Shown here one piece after another: positions 1 through 10,580 of a DNA stretch of 64,000 nt. Within the stretch, counting starts at the first letter, position 1. Every line of letters begins with the position of its first letter. The notes under the pieces are model-generated. The model was not told the origin of the DNA and made no database searches. It worked only from the letters and a program-made list of their open reading frames with translations. The translations under genes and the position numbers were made by a program. This DNA comes from Adiantum capillus-veneris. Its lineage: Eukaryota; Streptophyta; Polypodiopsida; Polypodiales; Pteridaceae. Location: positions 103,753,811 to 103,817,810 of the forward strand of contig CM043947.1 of the NCBI GenBank assembly GCA_014529385.2, in the 5' to 3' direction.

Positions 1-147
1 CAAAAGTAGCAAAACTTCTCCTTTCCAAGAGCTTTTGTAAATATATCCGCAACTTGATCATTTGTCTTCACATACACCAAATCAATCTCACCTACCAAAA
101 CTTTTTCTGTAATGAAGTGATAATGTACTTCAATGTGTTTGGTGCTG
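1..147 (-). pseudogene. copia RNase H C-terminal tail
   Basis: In a different frame from the main RT/RNase H block, the minus strand still encodes the typical copia C-terminus: a KHIEVHYHF segment, then VYVKTNDQVADIFTKAL. Upstream the block at 148-1128 stops just after 'VIIYS'. The conserved stretch that should follow, with its CDNQSA-type aspartate, is missing. A deletion of roughly 20 codons therefore fused the two parts out of frame and removed an RNase H catalytic region. The element continues beyond base 1. Confidence 0.8.
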
Positions 148-1128
148 TCAAGAGTATATAATGACACTGTCAAGATAGCCAAAACCAAAGTCTACCATAA
201 GTACTCTCAACCATGACTCTTCACATGCTGCCAAAGCTGCTCCACGATATTCAGCTTTTGTACTTGATAATGCTACAGTTAATTGCTTCTTGCTACTCCA
301 ACTTATCATACCATTGCCAATGGAAAATTCATAACCACTTGTAGGTCTTCTATCCATAAAATCTCCTGTCCAATCTGCATCTGTGTAACCATAAAGACAA
401 AACTTCCCATTCTTTTCATAAAACATTCCATAACTGAAAGTGGCTTTCACATATCTCATAATCCATCTCACTGCATCAAGATGACTTTTACATGGCTTTT
501 GCATGAATTGACTCACAATACCCATTGCATAACTCAAATCTGGCCTTGTTATTGTCAAGTAAATAATACTTTTAACCATCTTGCGATACATAGTGACATC
601 CTCAATGTAATGTCCATCATCAATCAACTTTACATTTTGATCAAGAGGTGTATCAACCGGTTTGCAAGCTGTCATTCCATACTTCTCAAGCATATCCAAT
701 GCATATTGTCTTTGTATCATCCAAATTCCTGATAAAGTGTCGACAATTTCAATTCCCAAAAAATATCTCAACTCACCAAGGTCCTTCATGTTGAATTCTC
801 TCAACAAACTCTTCTTGACATGCAAAATTTGCTCATCATGACTTCCAGTGAGAATCAAGTCATCAACATAGATAACAATAACGACGATCTCTCCATCAAC
901 ATGCTTCAAAAACAATGAGTGATCAGCAGTAGACTGTTTAAATCCAATCTTCTTCAAGAATCTGGTTATCTTTTCACACCAAGCTCTAGATGCTTGCTTC
1001 AAACCATCCAATGCTTTCTTCAACTTACACACATAATATGGAAATTCTGGATGTTGATAACCCTCTAGCTGTATCATATAAACTTCTTCTTCCAAGTCAA
1101 CATTCAAAAATGCATTATCGAAATCCAT
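148..1128 (-). pseudogene. copia reverse transcriptase (C-terminal part) and RNase H
   Basis: This 326-codon stretch carries most of the copia RT and the start of RNase H. The AFLN..LEEEVYM fingers motif opens it, the catalytic YVDD box is at residues 87-90, the TRPDLSYAMG thumb region is near 194-203, and the RNase H motifs DADW (250-253) and STKAEY (289-294) follow. It is separated from the upstream RT part by a single TAA exactly between FGWKLW and MDFDNAFLN. The ATG at 1128 is simply the first codon after that stop, not a biological start. The polymerase centre is intact, but the protein is truncated in RNase H. Its role would be cDNA synthesis in virus-like particles. Confidence 0.93.
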
Positions 1129-1632
1129 TTACCATAACTTCCAGCCGAACATACTTGCCATTGCTATCACCAATCTGACTGTTGTCATCTTTGCAACTGG
1201 ACTAAATGTCTCATCATAATCAAGACCGTTTGTTTGTGCATAACCTTGAGCAACAAGCCTCGCTTTGTATCTTTCCACACTACCACCCGACTTGCTCTTG
1301 ACTTTGTATACCCACTTTGAATCAATTGCTTTCTTTTCACTTGGCAAGCAAACCAAATCCCAACTGTCATTCTTCACAAGAGCATCCATCTCATCATCCA
1401 TAGCTAACTCCCATTCTGATTTTCCAATTACCTCTTGAAAACATGTAGGCTCTTTATGTTGCACACGTGAAATTATGTATGCATAATGTGTATGCATGTA
1501 ACCGTTGTATGTCAATCTATCGACTGGATAACACACCCTCTTTGATCTTCTCAATTGTGGTGGACTCTTCTCTTCAACTCTTGCATATGGGGGTACATAT
1601 TTCTTCACATGCTTACTGCCAGGTGTCCTCAA
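1129..1632 (-). pseudogene. copia reverse transcriptase N-terminal part
   Basis: The sequence encodes the integrase-to-RT linker followed by the canonical copia RT entry: W..AM..E..AL..N.TW-type residues, then KWVYKVK, RYKARLVAQGYAQ, DYDETFSPVAKMTTVR. These mark the RVT_2 family. The frame closes with TAA after FGWKLW, and the remainder of RT continues in the same frame at 1128. One stop therefore splits the enzyme. Confidence 0.92.
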
Positions 1633-1952
1633 ATGTGGTAAACCATGCTCTTATCAAAGCTTTCATCTCCAGAACTCTCCTCAACCACTTTCTTCTTGCC
1701 TTTCTTGTCTTGCTTCTTATCTCGCAAATGACCGCTGCATGGGTTGACACTTCCTGTACTCTCCTCCGCCATATGTGGTCCTGAAATAGTTCTTGTTGAT
1801 GGTACTGGCTTATCAAAAACATGACACAGATTCTCTTGCTATTCATACTCATCTTCTATCATCACTGGCTTTGGTTTATACCATGGTTCATGCTCACAAA
1901 ATCTGACATCTCTATTGACATAAACTTGTCTTGTCGTAGGATCATAGTACTT
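1633..1952 (-). pseudogene. copia integrase C-terminal tail and linker
   Basis: Reading on from the integrase block in its frame gives YYDPTTRQVYVNRDVRF, the conserved end of copia integrase ('sRDVvF'). An acidic, lysine-rich linker interrupted by several stops follows. A 79-codon open frame at 1613-1852 lies in another frame and I regard it as a shadow. The segment links integrase and RT and shows the element has decayed evenly. Confidence 0.65.
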
Positions 1953-2216
1953 TTAACCTTTCTTTTCAAATGGAGAGCCCAAGAATATACACTTCACTAC
2001 CTTTGGCTCCATCTTCTTTCTTGCTTCATTTGGCACATGAACATAACAAACACATCCAAAAACTTTCATGTAGGAAACTGTTGGCTTGATCCCATAAAGT
2101 CTCTCATAAGGTGAAATTTCTTGAATGACAGCTGTTGGTGTTCGATTCATAATGTGTACTGCTGTATGAACTGCTTCAGCCCAATATGTTAATGGAATAT
2201 TCACGTCATTCATCAT
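1953..2216 (-). pseudogene. copia integrase C-terminal region
   Basis: Residues matching copia integrase: PLTYWAEAVHTAVHIMNRTP near the start, then Y.. KP.V..MKVFGC.CYVHVP, then KCIFLGSP. The catalytic glutamate motif (NGVAERKNR) lies just upstream, after a TAA at about 2267 that replaces a conserved Gln in the usual PQQNGVAERKNR context. The ATG at 2216 is internal to the domain and not a true start. Confidence 0.9.
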
Positions 2217-2267
2217 GGCTCTTGCAATCTCTGCTATGACTCTATTCTTTCTCTCAGCAACTCCATT

Positions 2268-2906
2268 TTATTGTAGTGTGTATCTGCAATTGATCTGTCT
2301 TCTTATGCCTTGTTCACGTAAGTAATCATCTAAACTGTGTGACATGTAATCTCCCCCTCCATCTGTATGTAGGCATTTAATTTGACAACCATTCTCTTTC
2401 TCAACCATAACTTTGAACTCCAAGAATACCTCGAATGCCTCTGACTTTGCCTTTAGAAAGTAAACCCATGTCATTCTGCTGTAATCATCTGTGAATGTGA
2501 TAAAATATCGAGAACCATTTGGCGTAGCATGATCACAAGGTCCCCAAATATTTGAATGAACAATTTTCAAAGGACTTTGGCTAATTCTCCCCCGCTTTGG
2601 AAATGGTAAACGAGATTGCTTTCCAAATTGACAAGCTTCACAAACATGATCAAAATTCAATCTACCAAACTTTGGTAATCCACGTACAATTTGATTTGAT
2701 TGCATATGCTTTAGTCTTCTAAAATTGACATGACCAATTCTCTTATGCCATAACTCTGCCCGATTATCTTGAGTGGATGATTTGTTTGCATACATACCAC
2801 TATGTAAACATGGATCACTAGCTTTCAATGAGAACAAGAAACCTTTCTTTCTTCCACGTGCCAATATCTTGCCTGGTTTGCCTTTGTAAAATCCTCTATG
2901 AAGCAA
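2268..2906 (-). pseudogene. copia GAG-pre-integrase and integrase core
   Basis: Contains the pre-integrase zinc region LWHKRIGHVNFRRLKHM with the downstream C-x2-C (CEACQFGKQ). The catalytic core follows: HSNIWGPC (normally HSDxxGP, so the first catalytic Asp reads Asn here) and HTDGGGDY (second Asp present). The frame ends with a TAA immediately before the catalytic Glu region. The upstream edge overlaps the protease frame, indicating a frameshift near 2890. Integrase inserts cDNA into host chromosomes; this copy looks catalytically dead. Confidence 0.92.
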
Positions 2907-3223
2907 CCATAACGATTAAATCGAACTTGCAACCCTTGATTTGTCATTTGTCCAACTGATGCTAAATTCTTTGTGATTAAAGGCACATATAGAACATCTC
3001 CCAATGTGTTGTATGTCCCGTCTTTTTCTAGCAATGGAACTGAACCAACATGCGTAATCCTATGCATAGTATCATCACCTATAGCGACCAACTCATCCTC
3101 TTCTAACTTCTCTTTTCTGTCAAACCATTCACCATGACATGTCATATGATTTGTGGCACCACTATCTAAATACCAATCATCTGTATGATGTGGCTCCACC
3201 ATGCTTCCAACAACATGCTCCAT
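2825..3223 (-). pseudogene. copia aspartic protease
   Basis: WYLDSGATNHMT is the catalytic aspartate box of copia proteases (retropepsin family; here DSGA). The flanking sequence (VLYVP, NLASVGQM) is the usual continuation towards the pre-integrase domain. The frame is separated from the gag zinc-knuckle frame by a stop at 3312-3314. The protease would cut the Gag-Pol polyprotein. The active site looks intact but the context is broken. Confidence 0.92.
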
Positions 3224-3313
3224 AGGAAATAAATGTTCACTCGATCTATTGTCATATATATTTTGATCATGAGGATTGTATCCAACAAAGTTTCCTCCAT
3301 GTCTGCCATTACC

Positions 3314-3664
3314 TCAGCCTCTTCCACCACGATCACGATTTTGATTTAGCCTTGTGTAACATTCTCTTTCAAAGTGACCATAAATGCCACATCTGTTACA
3401 GTATCCATCTCTTTGAGGATGTACAAATTGTCCACCTCCATGTCCACGAGGTTGGGCTCTCCCCTTGCCTCTATGGCTGTAATCATTGTAATTTTGACTT
3501 TGTTGGTTTTTCCATTGACCTCTTACAGCATTGTTTCCACGACCATAGTTTCCTCTTCCACCTCTATTGTTTCCATGACCTCTAGAGTAAAAAACTGATC
3601 TGTGGAATTGTTTTTTGATATAGAAGGACCTGACTTGCCTAACTTCACCTCTTCTTGCAAACAA
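3314..3664 (-). pseudogene. copia gag C-terminal part with CCHC zinc knuckle
   Basis: An arginine/glycine-rich nucleic-acid-binding stretch (GNNRGGRGNYGRGNN and similar) is followed by one zinc knuckle, CNRCGIYGHFEREC (C-x2-C-x4-H-x4-C). It is frame-shifted relative to the N-terminal gag half at about 3590, in a run of T on the coding strand. A TGA ends it shortly before the protease. The protein would package element RNA. Confidence 0.9.
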
Positions 3665-4262
3665 AGGTTTACTAACTCTTCAAAATCAAGCATGTGTCCT
3701 TGAACAGATATAGATGTATCCAATGACTTGTCTTCCGGTCCCAAACCAGTCAATGTCACTGAAACTAAGTCATCATCTAGAACTTCAACATTAATGCTCG
3801 CTAGATCTTCCTGTATTTGCTTTATCTCTGTCACATAATCTGATATGGATCTATTTCTTCGCCATACACAATGTAACTTTTGCTTCAAGTGAACTTTTTG
3901 TGGTTCTGTATTGGAGCTGTTCATCCTTGCTAGTATCTCCCATGCTTCCTTTGGAGATTGAGCCTTCTTCACATGTGGTATAAAGAAGTCACTAATGCAT
4001 AGTGAAATCCAATGCATCACTTTCCTTGAATTCTTGATCCACTTCTTGTAAGCTTCTACTCCTGCTTGCCATGTTTTATGTGCTTCAACATTCTCTCTGT
4101 GTGGTTCCAAACCAACCTCGGGACACTCTTGTTCACCTGTAATGTAGTTCCATAAACCTTTCCCCATGATAAATTTCTCCATCCGTTAAGACCATATGAT
4201 GTAGTTCTCTCTGGTTAGCTTCTCTCCAACAATCTGCGTGACTTGAGTTGAACTTCTGCCAT
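3523..4262 (-). pseudogene. copia gag N-terminal half (UBN2-type capsid)
   Basis: Conserved features of plant copia Gag: GLWNYI near the start, AKEAWEIL-like 'SPKEAWEILARM', a Q..KL.... motif region, SISDYVTEIKQI and LTGLGPE. The probable original start is the ATG at 4262 (MAEVQLKS...). The frame is lost between 4262 and 4182, and the open part begins with the Met at 4182 (MEKFIMGKG). Gag builds the particle shell. Confidence 0.9.
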
Positions 4263-5539
4263 CTTCACTCTCTCAATTGCTTCCAAAGGATTTTGACAAA
4301 ATTTCGGTAGAGTTCCTTTTGTATTTGGACAATATCTCAAGTGACAATCTCAACCAAAGTACTCATAAACACTGACATAAAATCTCTCACTGCCAAGGGA
4401 AAATCCACTGACTCACTTTGCCACAGACTGACTCAATACTATGCATAAATACTCTAAAAAAATGTCCACATGGACCTGTATGCAAATGCAATTTATACGC
4501 TATCCTGTACCACATATCCATACATCCACCTTCATCCCATAGTCGTAAACGACATATGAGGTCTTTAGCGGGGCCAGTCGGTGGTTCGCTCCAGTACCTA
4601 ATCCACCTTGCCAAGGTACCACAGCTCCCAAGGCAAGGGTTCAAAAAACCTCACTTAACCCTCACAAAGGCTGCAGTTTTCCAAAATACATTAACCGCAT
4701 ATCCATACATAACCACAAAGTACTCAATCTGACAATATAACCGCCTCAACTTCTTCCCACAACCTTTCTTACATAGGCGGCTGTCCATAACGGACCGACA
4801 ACAACCAAACATAATCTTCGATAACACAATATCATGATGCAAAAGCTCTATGTCGCTCTCCAAAACCTGTGTAAATGCTAAATTCTTCACCTGTAACCTG
4901 TAAATCTACTGACAAGTGCAAAACTGGAATCTCCTATGCCTGTATGAGCTGGCTATTTTCCAGAGAAAGTTTTTGTTGCAGATTTTGGAAAATTTGAGTA
5001 TGCCAATGCATCCGAAATGCCCAAAAACATAAAGATAGACATGAAGGGAGACAGGAGTTAAGGCAGTAGTCAAGTCAACATCCTTTCCATCTTTGCTCAC
5101 TAGGAAGGTCTCATTAACTGACTAGTGCAGGTTTGTGTCATGATAGCTATTTCATAAGTATGAGACTAAGAAGATGGAAAGGATGTTGGCTTCTAAAAAT
5201 ATATTTCCCATAGATAAAATTGATCTAAGCATGATTCTTAAAGGGCATAAAATACCCTAATAATTTCATTGAATTAAACCAAGGAGAACGACTGGTGAAT
5301 TTGGATGGGACAGCTTCAAAGGAAGTAGGGAATCGAACATTTGAGAGGGGCAGGTCAAAAAATGCCACAACTTCATTTTGCGTAGCACCAGGTATGACTA
5401 TAAAAAATGATATTGAACTAGAGTTCATGAATCAGAATGCCCACAATGGCATAGACTATCTGTCCCAAAAGTATTGAAGTCATTTCATCAATGTTGTTAA
5501 GAGATCAGTGAGTAAATGCTAACTTATTTTAGACTTAGA
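4263..5539. other. No gene recognised
   Basis: Several short open frames exist on both strands (for example 4387-4644 and 5295-5477), but none has a recognisable motif or convincing composition. Short inverted repeats occur around 4607-4637 (CCTTGCC...GGCAAGG). I found no LTR edge, PBS or polypurine tract for the copia element to the left. Confidence 0.5.
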
Positions 5540-6180
5540 TTGTTGAAGAGCTAGATCCAGAATGACTGGAAGTTTATGATTTTTGACAATGTAGGGGTTT
5601 ACCAAATCATTGGTCACAGTTCAACAAGAAGGACTTGATCCTCAAAAGTCTAAAATTTACTATTATTACTAGATCTTTGTGTAGATTGGGTATCAATGGT
5701 GTCTTAAGGAGTTGTGTACCTATGAAACCAAGAATGCAGATTGTTACTAAGGCCTACACTAGAAGTTTGAGAGGGAACTTTTCTACCAATTTCACTCAAA
5801 AGAAGATTCTATAGGCTAGATTATGGTGGCAAAGTATGATATCAATTTGAGAAGGCATTTTTCTACTAATATCACTCATAAGAAGATTCTACAAGGTAGA
5901 TTATGGTGGCAAAGAATGATATCATATGTTTGATCTTTTTGCAAGATATAGGATGGAAGGTGAAAGAGAGAATACAAGCAACTAATATTGTCAGGGTAAG
6001 CTATGGCATCAACTTATTTCATTGTCAGTCCCTGATATTGCCGTTTCATGATTTAATGAAAAGCCTCTAATTTTTGTAGCACAATGCACTACTCTAGTGC
6101 TTATAGCAAAAAGCCTTCCCATGCCATTCAATGCCTACAGATTAGTTCATGGTAGTACCAAAGGTAGTGGAACCTAAGTG
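5540..6180 (+). pseudogene. Fossil gypsy RNase H-integrase segment, opposite strand
   Basis: The plus strand, read across stops, encodes SLKFTII, CRLGINGVLRSCVPM, MQIVTKA and KKIL.ARLWWQ. These match, in order, the linker and zinc-binding N-terminus of integrase in the large element at 14181-15773 (SLKFTII, YRLGVDGILRHCVPM, MQVISEA, KKILQASLWWQ). Near 6090-6160 there is a weak match to the integrase C-terminal region (PF..YRLVHG). It is a relic of a related element in the opposite orientation, into which or beside which the 13.4 kb element later inserted. Confidence 0.7.
5768..5928 (+). repeat. Local tandem duplication (about 80 bp x2) in the integrase fossil
   Basis: The segment beginning 'gagagggaacttttctacca' at about 5768 is repeated from about 5850 as 'gagaaggcatttttctacta', and both copies continue through 'gattatggtggcaaag'. 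Both encode the same integrase zinc-region piece, so the duplication happened after or during decay. Confidence 0.8.
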
Positions 6181-6391
6181 TGGATGGTAGGCTAGAAAGA
6201 ATCGGGTTTCCAAGGTAGGGACAAATAATGGGAGGTCGAGAATCATGAGGGCTACACCAATGATCAAGGCAACCCCTTGTGTAGCTCAGTAGGATGACAC
6301 TTGGTGGGGGGTATTGAATTTTTGAAAGCTTAGGGTAGCTAGATGGAATCTTTAAAGGAAATTTATCATTTTTTCTAGAGTGGATCTATAG

Positions 6392-6396
6392 ATCAC
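6392..6396. repeat. Target-site duplication (left), ATCAC
   Basis: ATCAC directly precedes the left LTR and recurs at 19772-19776 directly after the right LTR. Five-base duplications are typical of gypsy integrases. Confidence 0.92.
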
Positions 6397-6871
6397 TGGA
6401 ATTGGAGCTGATCTCTTAAGACAACTAATTCCAGTGTTAGAAGATTTCAGCTACTAGTGTGAGAAGATTTCAGACAGTAGATTGGACAGAAATCAGAAAC
6501 TAGATTGGAATTTGGATATTGGAATAAGAATCAAACTTATGTACTGGAAATAAGGTTCAGATTCAGATTCAGAAGACTAGACGAGAAGTAAGTGTAACTG
6601 GAATATATGCCATGATTGGGATTACAGATCAAGATTATAGAATATGATTTACAAAGAGGGTACAACCGACAATACTGCCAATGATTCTCAAGTACAAGTG
6701 TAGCCAAAGTGCTAACCCAAATGATAACAATTGCCAATCCGATTACAATGTAATGGGCCCTATTTATACACTTCGGGTTTACTGTAGTAATTACCATAGT
6801 AACTACTAAGTAATTCGCTGCCCATCTCCTAAGAGGACGTTCCCACATAGTGAACTATCCATCCATCTACA
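6397..6871 (-). repeat. 3' LTR of the 13.4 kb gypsy element
   Basis: Starts TGGAATTGG and ends ...TCTACA in plus orientation, and aligns over its whole length with 19295-19771. TG...CA ends are present. A minus-strand TATA box is at 6761-6768. Confidence 0.95.
6761..6768 (-). promoter_or_regulatory. TATA box (TATAAATA) of the left LTR
   Basis: On the minus strand, TATAAATAGGGCCC lies in the part of the LTR expected to be U3. Transcription would run leftwards out of this LTR, away from the element. The same box is in the right LTR. Confidence 0.75.
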
Positions 6872-6888
6872 TCCTTCCCTTCTTTCTT
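6872..6888 (-). other. Polypurine tract of the 13.4 kb element
   Basis: The minus strand reads AAGAAAGAAGGGAAGGA, abutting the 3' LTR. It is the expected plus-strand DNA primer site and confirms the orientation. Confidence 0.88.
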
Positions 6889-7161
6889 GAATTTTGGCAA
6901 GATTCCAAAATTTCTAAAAAATTCCCCTCCCTGATTTTGATGTGAGACTGAAAAATCCACCGTCTGGTTCTGATGTTGGGAATCGGGCTTGACCACTGAC
7001 AGAGTGGTCATACAAAGATTGCGAGAGGCAGTTGAAAAGGCCAAGGGACTGCGAGAGGCATCTGAAAAGGCCAAGGTAGAGCTCTCATCAGGCCAAGGTA
7101 GAGCTCTCATCTCCACCTGTCCACTGAAGAAGAAAAGTCGCCACTGAATTCTGAGATGGAA

Positions 7162-7947
7162 CTACCCAGTATCCTTCCATTGGACCGTCTTCCATTTGCC
7201 CTTTGACCTGGAGGGCGCCTGAGAAGTCCCAGTACCAGCATTCTCCTTCTGAATGAGGCGATAAATGGCCTCCTGCTCAAGCCGATCCCGCCTTTCAGTG
7301 GTCATCTCTACTTCATAAGGCGTGAGGGAATGATAGGTTTTGGTGTCAGGATCATAGAGTGTACGCTTGCCCTTGGTAATCCTGGTTCTGGCCAACTTAT
7401 GACAATGCGAAGCCATATGGATCCATCCTTCTGGAAGAGGCTGATTAGTTTTGACTCGAGCTTCAAAAATAATCTCAGCCATCTCCCTATGTTGTGGTGC
7501 CAGACCCGCCTTTGCTGCAATATCCTTTTCAGGCAATTCAGAAGATTCTACAGTAAGTTGCAACAGCTGATCAGTAATCCTGGTCAGGCCTCTCATTTGA
7601 ATCTTCCACTGGTCCATACACATCCGGATCCTATGCATCTCCTCTTTGAGTGCTTGAATATCATTGATTTGGAGAGCATCATTGAACAACATTTTCCAAG
7701 TCTTCCATTCCACAGTCGATCGCTCATACCAATCCTGAAGCTCATCAATAATCTTGAAGTATGTAAGGCGATCAACCGGTTCTGGGTGTTGAGGATACAG
7801 TGCTGGAAAGAATCTTGGCAGCTCTATCTCTCTTGCTGGAAAGGCATACAAGAGAACTGGAGAATCATGCACGATTTCTAAAAAATTGAGAACAACCTGG
7901 TTCTCTTGCTGCATCATCTTTCTGGTGATTCTCACTAGCTGGAACAA
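7162..7947 (-). pseudogene. Third ORF of gypsy element, C-terminal piece, unknown function
   Basis: A 261-codon open stretch that I cannot assign. It is in the same frame as 7951-8139 and 8185-8601, separated only by single stops, and ends with TGA about 270 bp before the PPT. The predicted protein is charged and mostly helical-looking (RLTYFKIIDELQDWYE, KEEMHRIRMCMDQWK), with no zinc knuckle or catalytic motif, no clear signal peptide and no membrane span. Position after integrase is where env-like or accessory ORFs sit in Athila/Tat-type elements, but there is no envelope signature. The reverse-strand frame at 7330-7881 is a shadow. Confidence 0.7.
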
Positions 7948-7950
7948 TTT

Positions 7951-8139
7951 TCAGAGAGCAGTTGCCTGTGCTCCGACTGACATTCTAGTCTGAGGTCCTT
8001 TGCTAGTGGCTGTCTGGTCCTCAAGAATGGCTCTGACTCTCTGATCCAAAACTCCTCTGGCAGTTTGCATTTGCACCAGAACTTCCTTTAACTGTTCCCT
8101 AACATCCTTCATACTTCTGTAAGTTGGTTTGTTTCCCAA
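7951..8139 (-). pseudogene. Third ORF piece (in frame with neighbours)
   Basis: A 62-codon piece of the same reading frame, including VREQLKEVLVQMQTARGVLDQR, a plausible amphipathic helix. Bounded by single in-frame stops at 7951-7953 and near 8140-8184. Confidence 0.6.
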
Positions 8140-8184
8140 CAGAAGTTCTAATTCCAGGGCAAGAGAGTGACAATCTGCAGTAGA

Positions 8185-8601
8185 CTACCTTTGCAAGTGT
8201 GGGTTTGTCACTCGCTCTTCAGAAGTGAGTATCCATTCAGGAACTCTTTCCAGCAGCTGGACTGTACTGGGATGTGCAGGTAAACGGTAAGCTTCTTTAT
8301 CATGGAAAGCTGCTGATTTCCAATGCTCTACCATTTCCCTGGCTCCAACATACAGCCTTTGAAACCGTTCCAAATCAGACAGGAGATCATCATCCTCCAG
8401 ATACTGTCTGGTTATGGAGGCCTGTTCATGTATCAATTGCCTGTTCAGGGTAATAAGCTGCAGTGAATGTTGATGATCAGCAGCTGATCCCTCATCTTGT
8501 ACTTTCATTTTCCCTTTAGCATCCCTACTGAGCTGGGTCTGATCAACTGGCTGATTCCCAGTGTGACTGTGCTGCTGTTCTTCAGTCTGTTGATTACCCA
8601 A
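8185..8601 (-). pseudogene. Third ORF piece with Q-rich start, unknown function
   Basis: A 138-codon piece beginning with a polar, glutamine-rich stretch and followed by helical sequence (LITLNRQLIHEQASITRQ, LERFQRLYVGAREMVEHW). Upstream, 8505-8849 is an overlapping methionine/arginine-rich open frame. The CDS frame changes somewhere between 8602 and 9398, since the frame of 9399-9830 is not this one. No known domain recognised. Confidence 0.6.
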
Positions 8602-9398
8602 CTGGTGCTCTTCATTCTGTCCTTCTTGCTGGCCCTCATTCTGGCCTGGCTGGTCTGGCTGTGATTGGCCTCCATCAGTTGGCCCTGTACCACCAGTACC
8701 AGGTCTTGGAGGTGGAGATGGTGGTGGGGCATCATCATCATCATTTGTATGCCCTTCTTCTCGGTCATCCTCCTCCTTATCAGCTCCATCCTCCTTGTCT
8801 TCATCTTCCTTGTCTTCTTTTGCCTCATCCAGAGAAGTCTACTGCTCAATATAATCCAATATGGCTTGATTCATCAGAGCAGTATTATACTCAATCACCT
8901 TGTCCTGCAAATCACTCTGCATACTTTCCATCAAGGACTTCAAATTCTCTAGATAAAAAATAGCATTGCCTGTTGGATTTAGAATTTCAGCCAAGCTGTT
9001 ATCGGATGTATCTTTCAGTAAGAGAAGCCTTCAGAGATGTATGGTGAATGAACAGGGAGTTGAATTCCACCCGCTTCATTTTGAGCATTGTTTCAGCCCG
9101 TCCTGCAGCTCTCAGTGCTTCATTCCTTTGATTCTTGATGATCATTATCTCAGATTTAGCCTTAGCTAGCTTCTTGTTTAATAACTCATTAACCCTTTCT
9201 GAATGAGCTTCCAGTACCCTGTGTTGTATGTTCTGCTCTTCCCATGCTTTCTGGAGATTTTGAATCTAATATTCAGCCTCCTTCAAATCAGCTTTAAGCT
9301 TTTTCACTTCATCTGCTGACCTAGCAGCCTCCACCAGTTGTCCCATACAACTGACAATAGTATTCCAAGAAGACTGTATGAGAACTGAACATCTGTCC
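8602..9398 (-). pseudogene. Third ORF, degraded middle
   Basis: No single long open frame, but the minus strand keeps acidic and lysine-rich coding-like patches (near 8700-8850 and 9180-9330), consistent with a once continuous ORF interrupted by stops and at least one frameshift. Confidence 0.45.
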
Positions 9399-9830
9399 TT
9401 AAAGTGTAGCTGGATCAGAATCAGTAGGCTCATATATTGTCACTGGAGCCATATAAGGTAAAGTTGCATAATCAGCTTTGCGTAGCAGAAGATGCCCTTT
9501 CAACAATTGATGGGTCTGCATTTGCTGCAACTTGTCGTGTTTCACCAGGTGCAGAATGTGTTTAGTATTTGGAGTAGAGAATCCCCCTGGCAGAGCCAAA
9601 GAAGCTGGGCCTTTGCCTTTGTCCACGTGGCCCTGGCCTTTGTCCACTGACTGGTCTACTATCTTCTCAGAAGTTGCTGCCTTGGTCTGATCTTTTCCAG
9701 AACCAGTAGCAAGTGCACTTTGTCCTACTGACTGGCTAGGCACAATCTTCTGAGCAGGTTGCTTCTCTGTTTGGCTCACTATAGCTTTCTCAGTATTCAC
9801 TCTCTTGACTTGGCTTTCTGTTTGCCTCAA
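9399..9830 (-). pseudogene. Third ORF piece, low-complexity linker
   Basis: 143 codons rich in S, Q, K and T with a D-K-G-Q/K-G repeat (VDKGQGHVDKGKG), typical of a disordered linker. In frame with 9882-10556 across one stop. Ends with TAG near 9399. Confidence 0.6.
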
Positions 9831-9881
9831 AAACGCATTTCTCTTTGTCAGTGTAGTCTTTGGCTTCTTTGAACTGCCAGC

Positions 9882-10556
9882 CTATTCTTCAGTTGCTTTC
9901 CTTTTCAGGTTTGTTGAAGTAGTCTGACTGTCTCTTGCTTCGTCGTCCGAGGACAATTCAATGTTCTTGGGCTCAGAAACCGGCTTCTCACTCCAAGCCT
10001 TTTTTACCTGCTCATGAGCGTCTGCAGCAGTGGTCCAATACAGAAATTGCCAAACATACCAAGATTTAAAAACATTTTGGGATTTTAGCTTGGCAGTTTG
10101 CTGGAGCACATTGTGTGCCAGGATTTGACAAAGGTTAATAGGAACCTTTGGATCCAATATCTTGGCCAATAGCATAGCAAAAAGTTTCTCGGATACATAC
10201 GTTGGGTTGTTCTTAAGGCTTACTGCTTCAGCTACAAACCTGTAAGCAGTGGAAGCTTCTAGTCCTGCTACTGGAACACCTTGACCACTTGCCTTGTGCT
10301 TACGTTTAGCCGCTTCATCCTCCTTCAGGGCTATACTGATTTGTTGTGGAGTTGCCACAGATGGTTTGGGCTTGTTGGGCATTTTGGATGCAAAAGCTAT
10401 GGTCTCTGATGTCACCGACACCTTTCTACCATTTATCATGGCACTGCCATCTTTAGCGTCAAAAGAATCAAGAACTTGCTTGATGATGTCTGTGTCAAAA
10501 GCAATTCTTGTAGCTCGCAACACAACTCGGAGATCCCATAGTTGTAGTAGAGTCAT
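9882..10556 (-). pseudogene. Third ORF piece with globular domain (plant transposon protein-like pattern)
   Basis: 224 codons. The block IIKQVLDSFDA..GSAMINGRKVSVTSETIAFASKMP, followed later by KLFAMLLAKILDPKVPINLCQIL, resembles in pattern the plant-specific domain found in Athila-type elements (a strand-turn with G..V.VT...IA, then a helix with IN...I). This is inferred from pattern, not from a search. It ends in an acidic/basic tail with a possible nuclear-localisation cluster (LKRKA). In frame with 10581-11021 across one TAG. Confidence 0.65.
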
Positions 10557-10580
10557 TTCTTGGTCAGTGAATACATAATG

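Larger units (their letters stand above)
1..4262 (-). mobile_element. Ty1/copia LTR retrotransposon, degenerate, 3' LTR outside the window
   Basis: Minus-strand coding domains come in the copia order: gag with zinc knuckle (4262-3314), aspartic protease (3223-2825), integrase (2906 to about 1820), reverse transcriptase and RNase H (1632 to 1). Integrase before RT is diagnostic of Ty1/copia. At least five in-frame stops or frameshifts separate the pieces, so the copy cannot make a full polyprotein. The 3' end of RNase H lies at the left edge, so PPT and 3' LTR are off-window. Upstream of gag I could not find an LTR edge or primer-binding site. It is therefore an old or 5'-truncated insertion. 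Confidence 0.93.

Noticed and set aside
4551-4650. Possible SINE or tRNA-like sequence (GGTTCGCTCC resembles a B box)
   Set aside because: No matching A box at proper distance, no tail and no TSD; inverted repeat CCTTGCC/GGCAAGG explains the pattern better.
7330-7881. 183-codon plus-strand frame
   Set aside because: Shadow of the minus-strand third ORF, which has neighbouring in-frame pieces.
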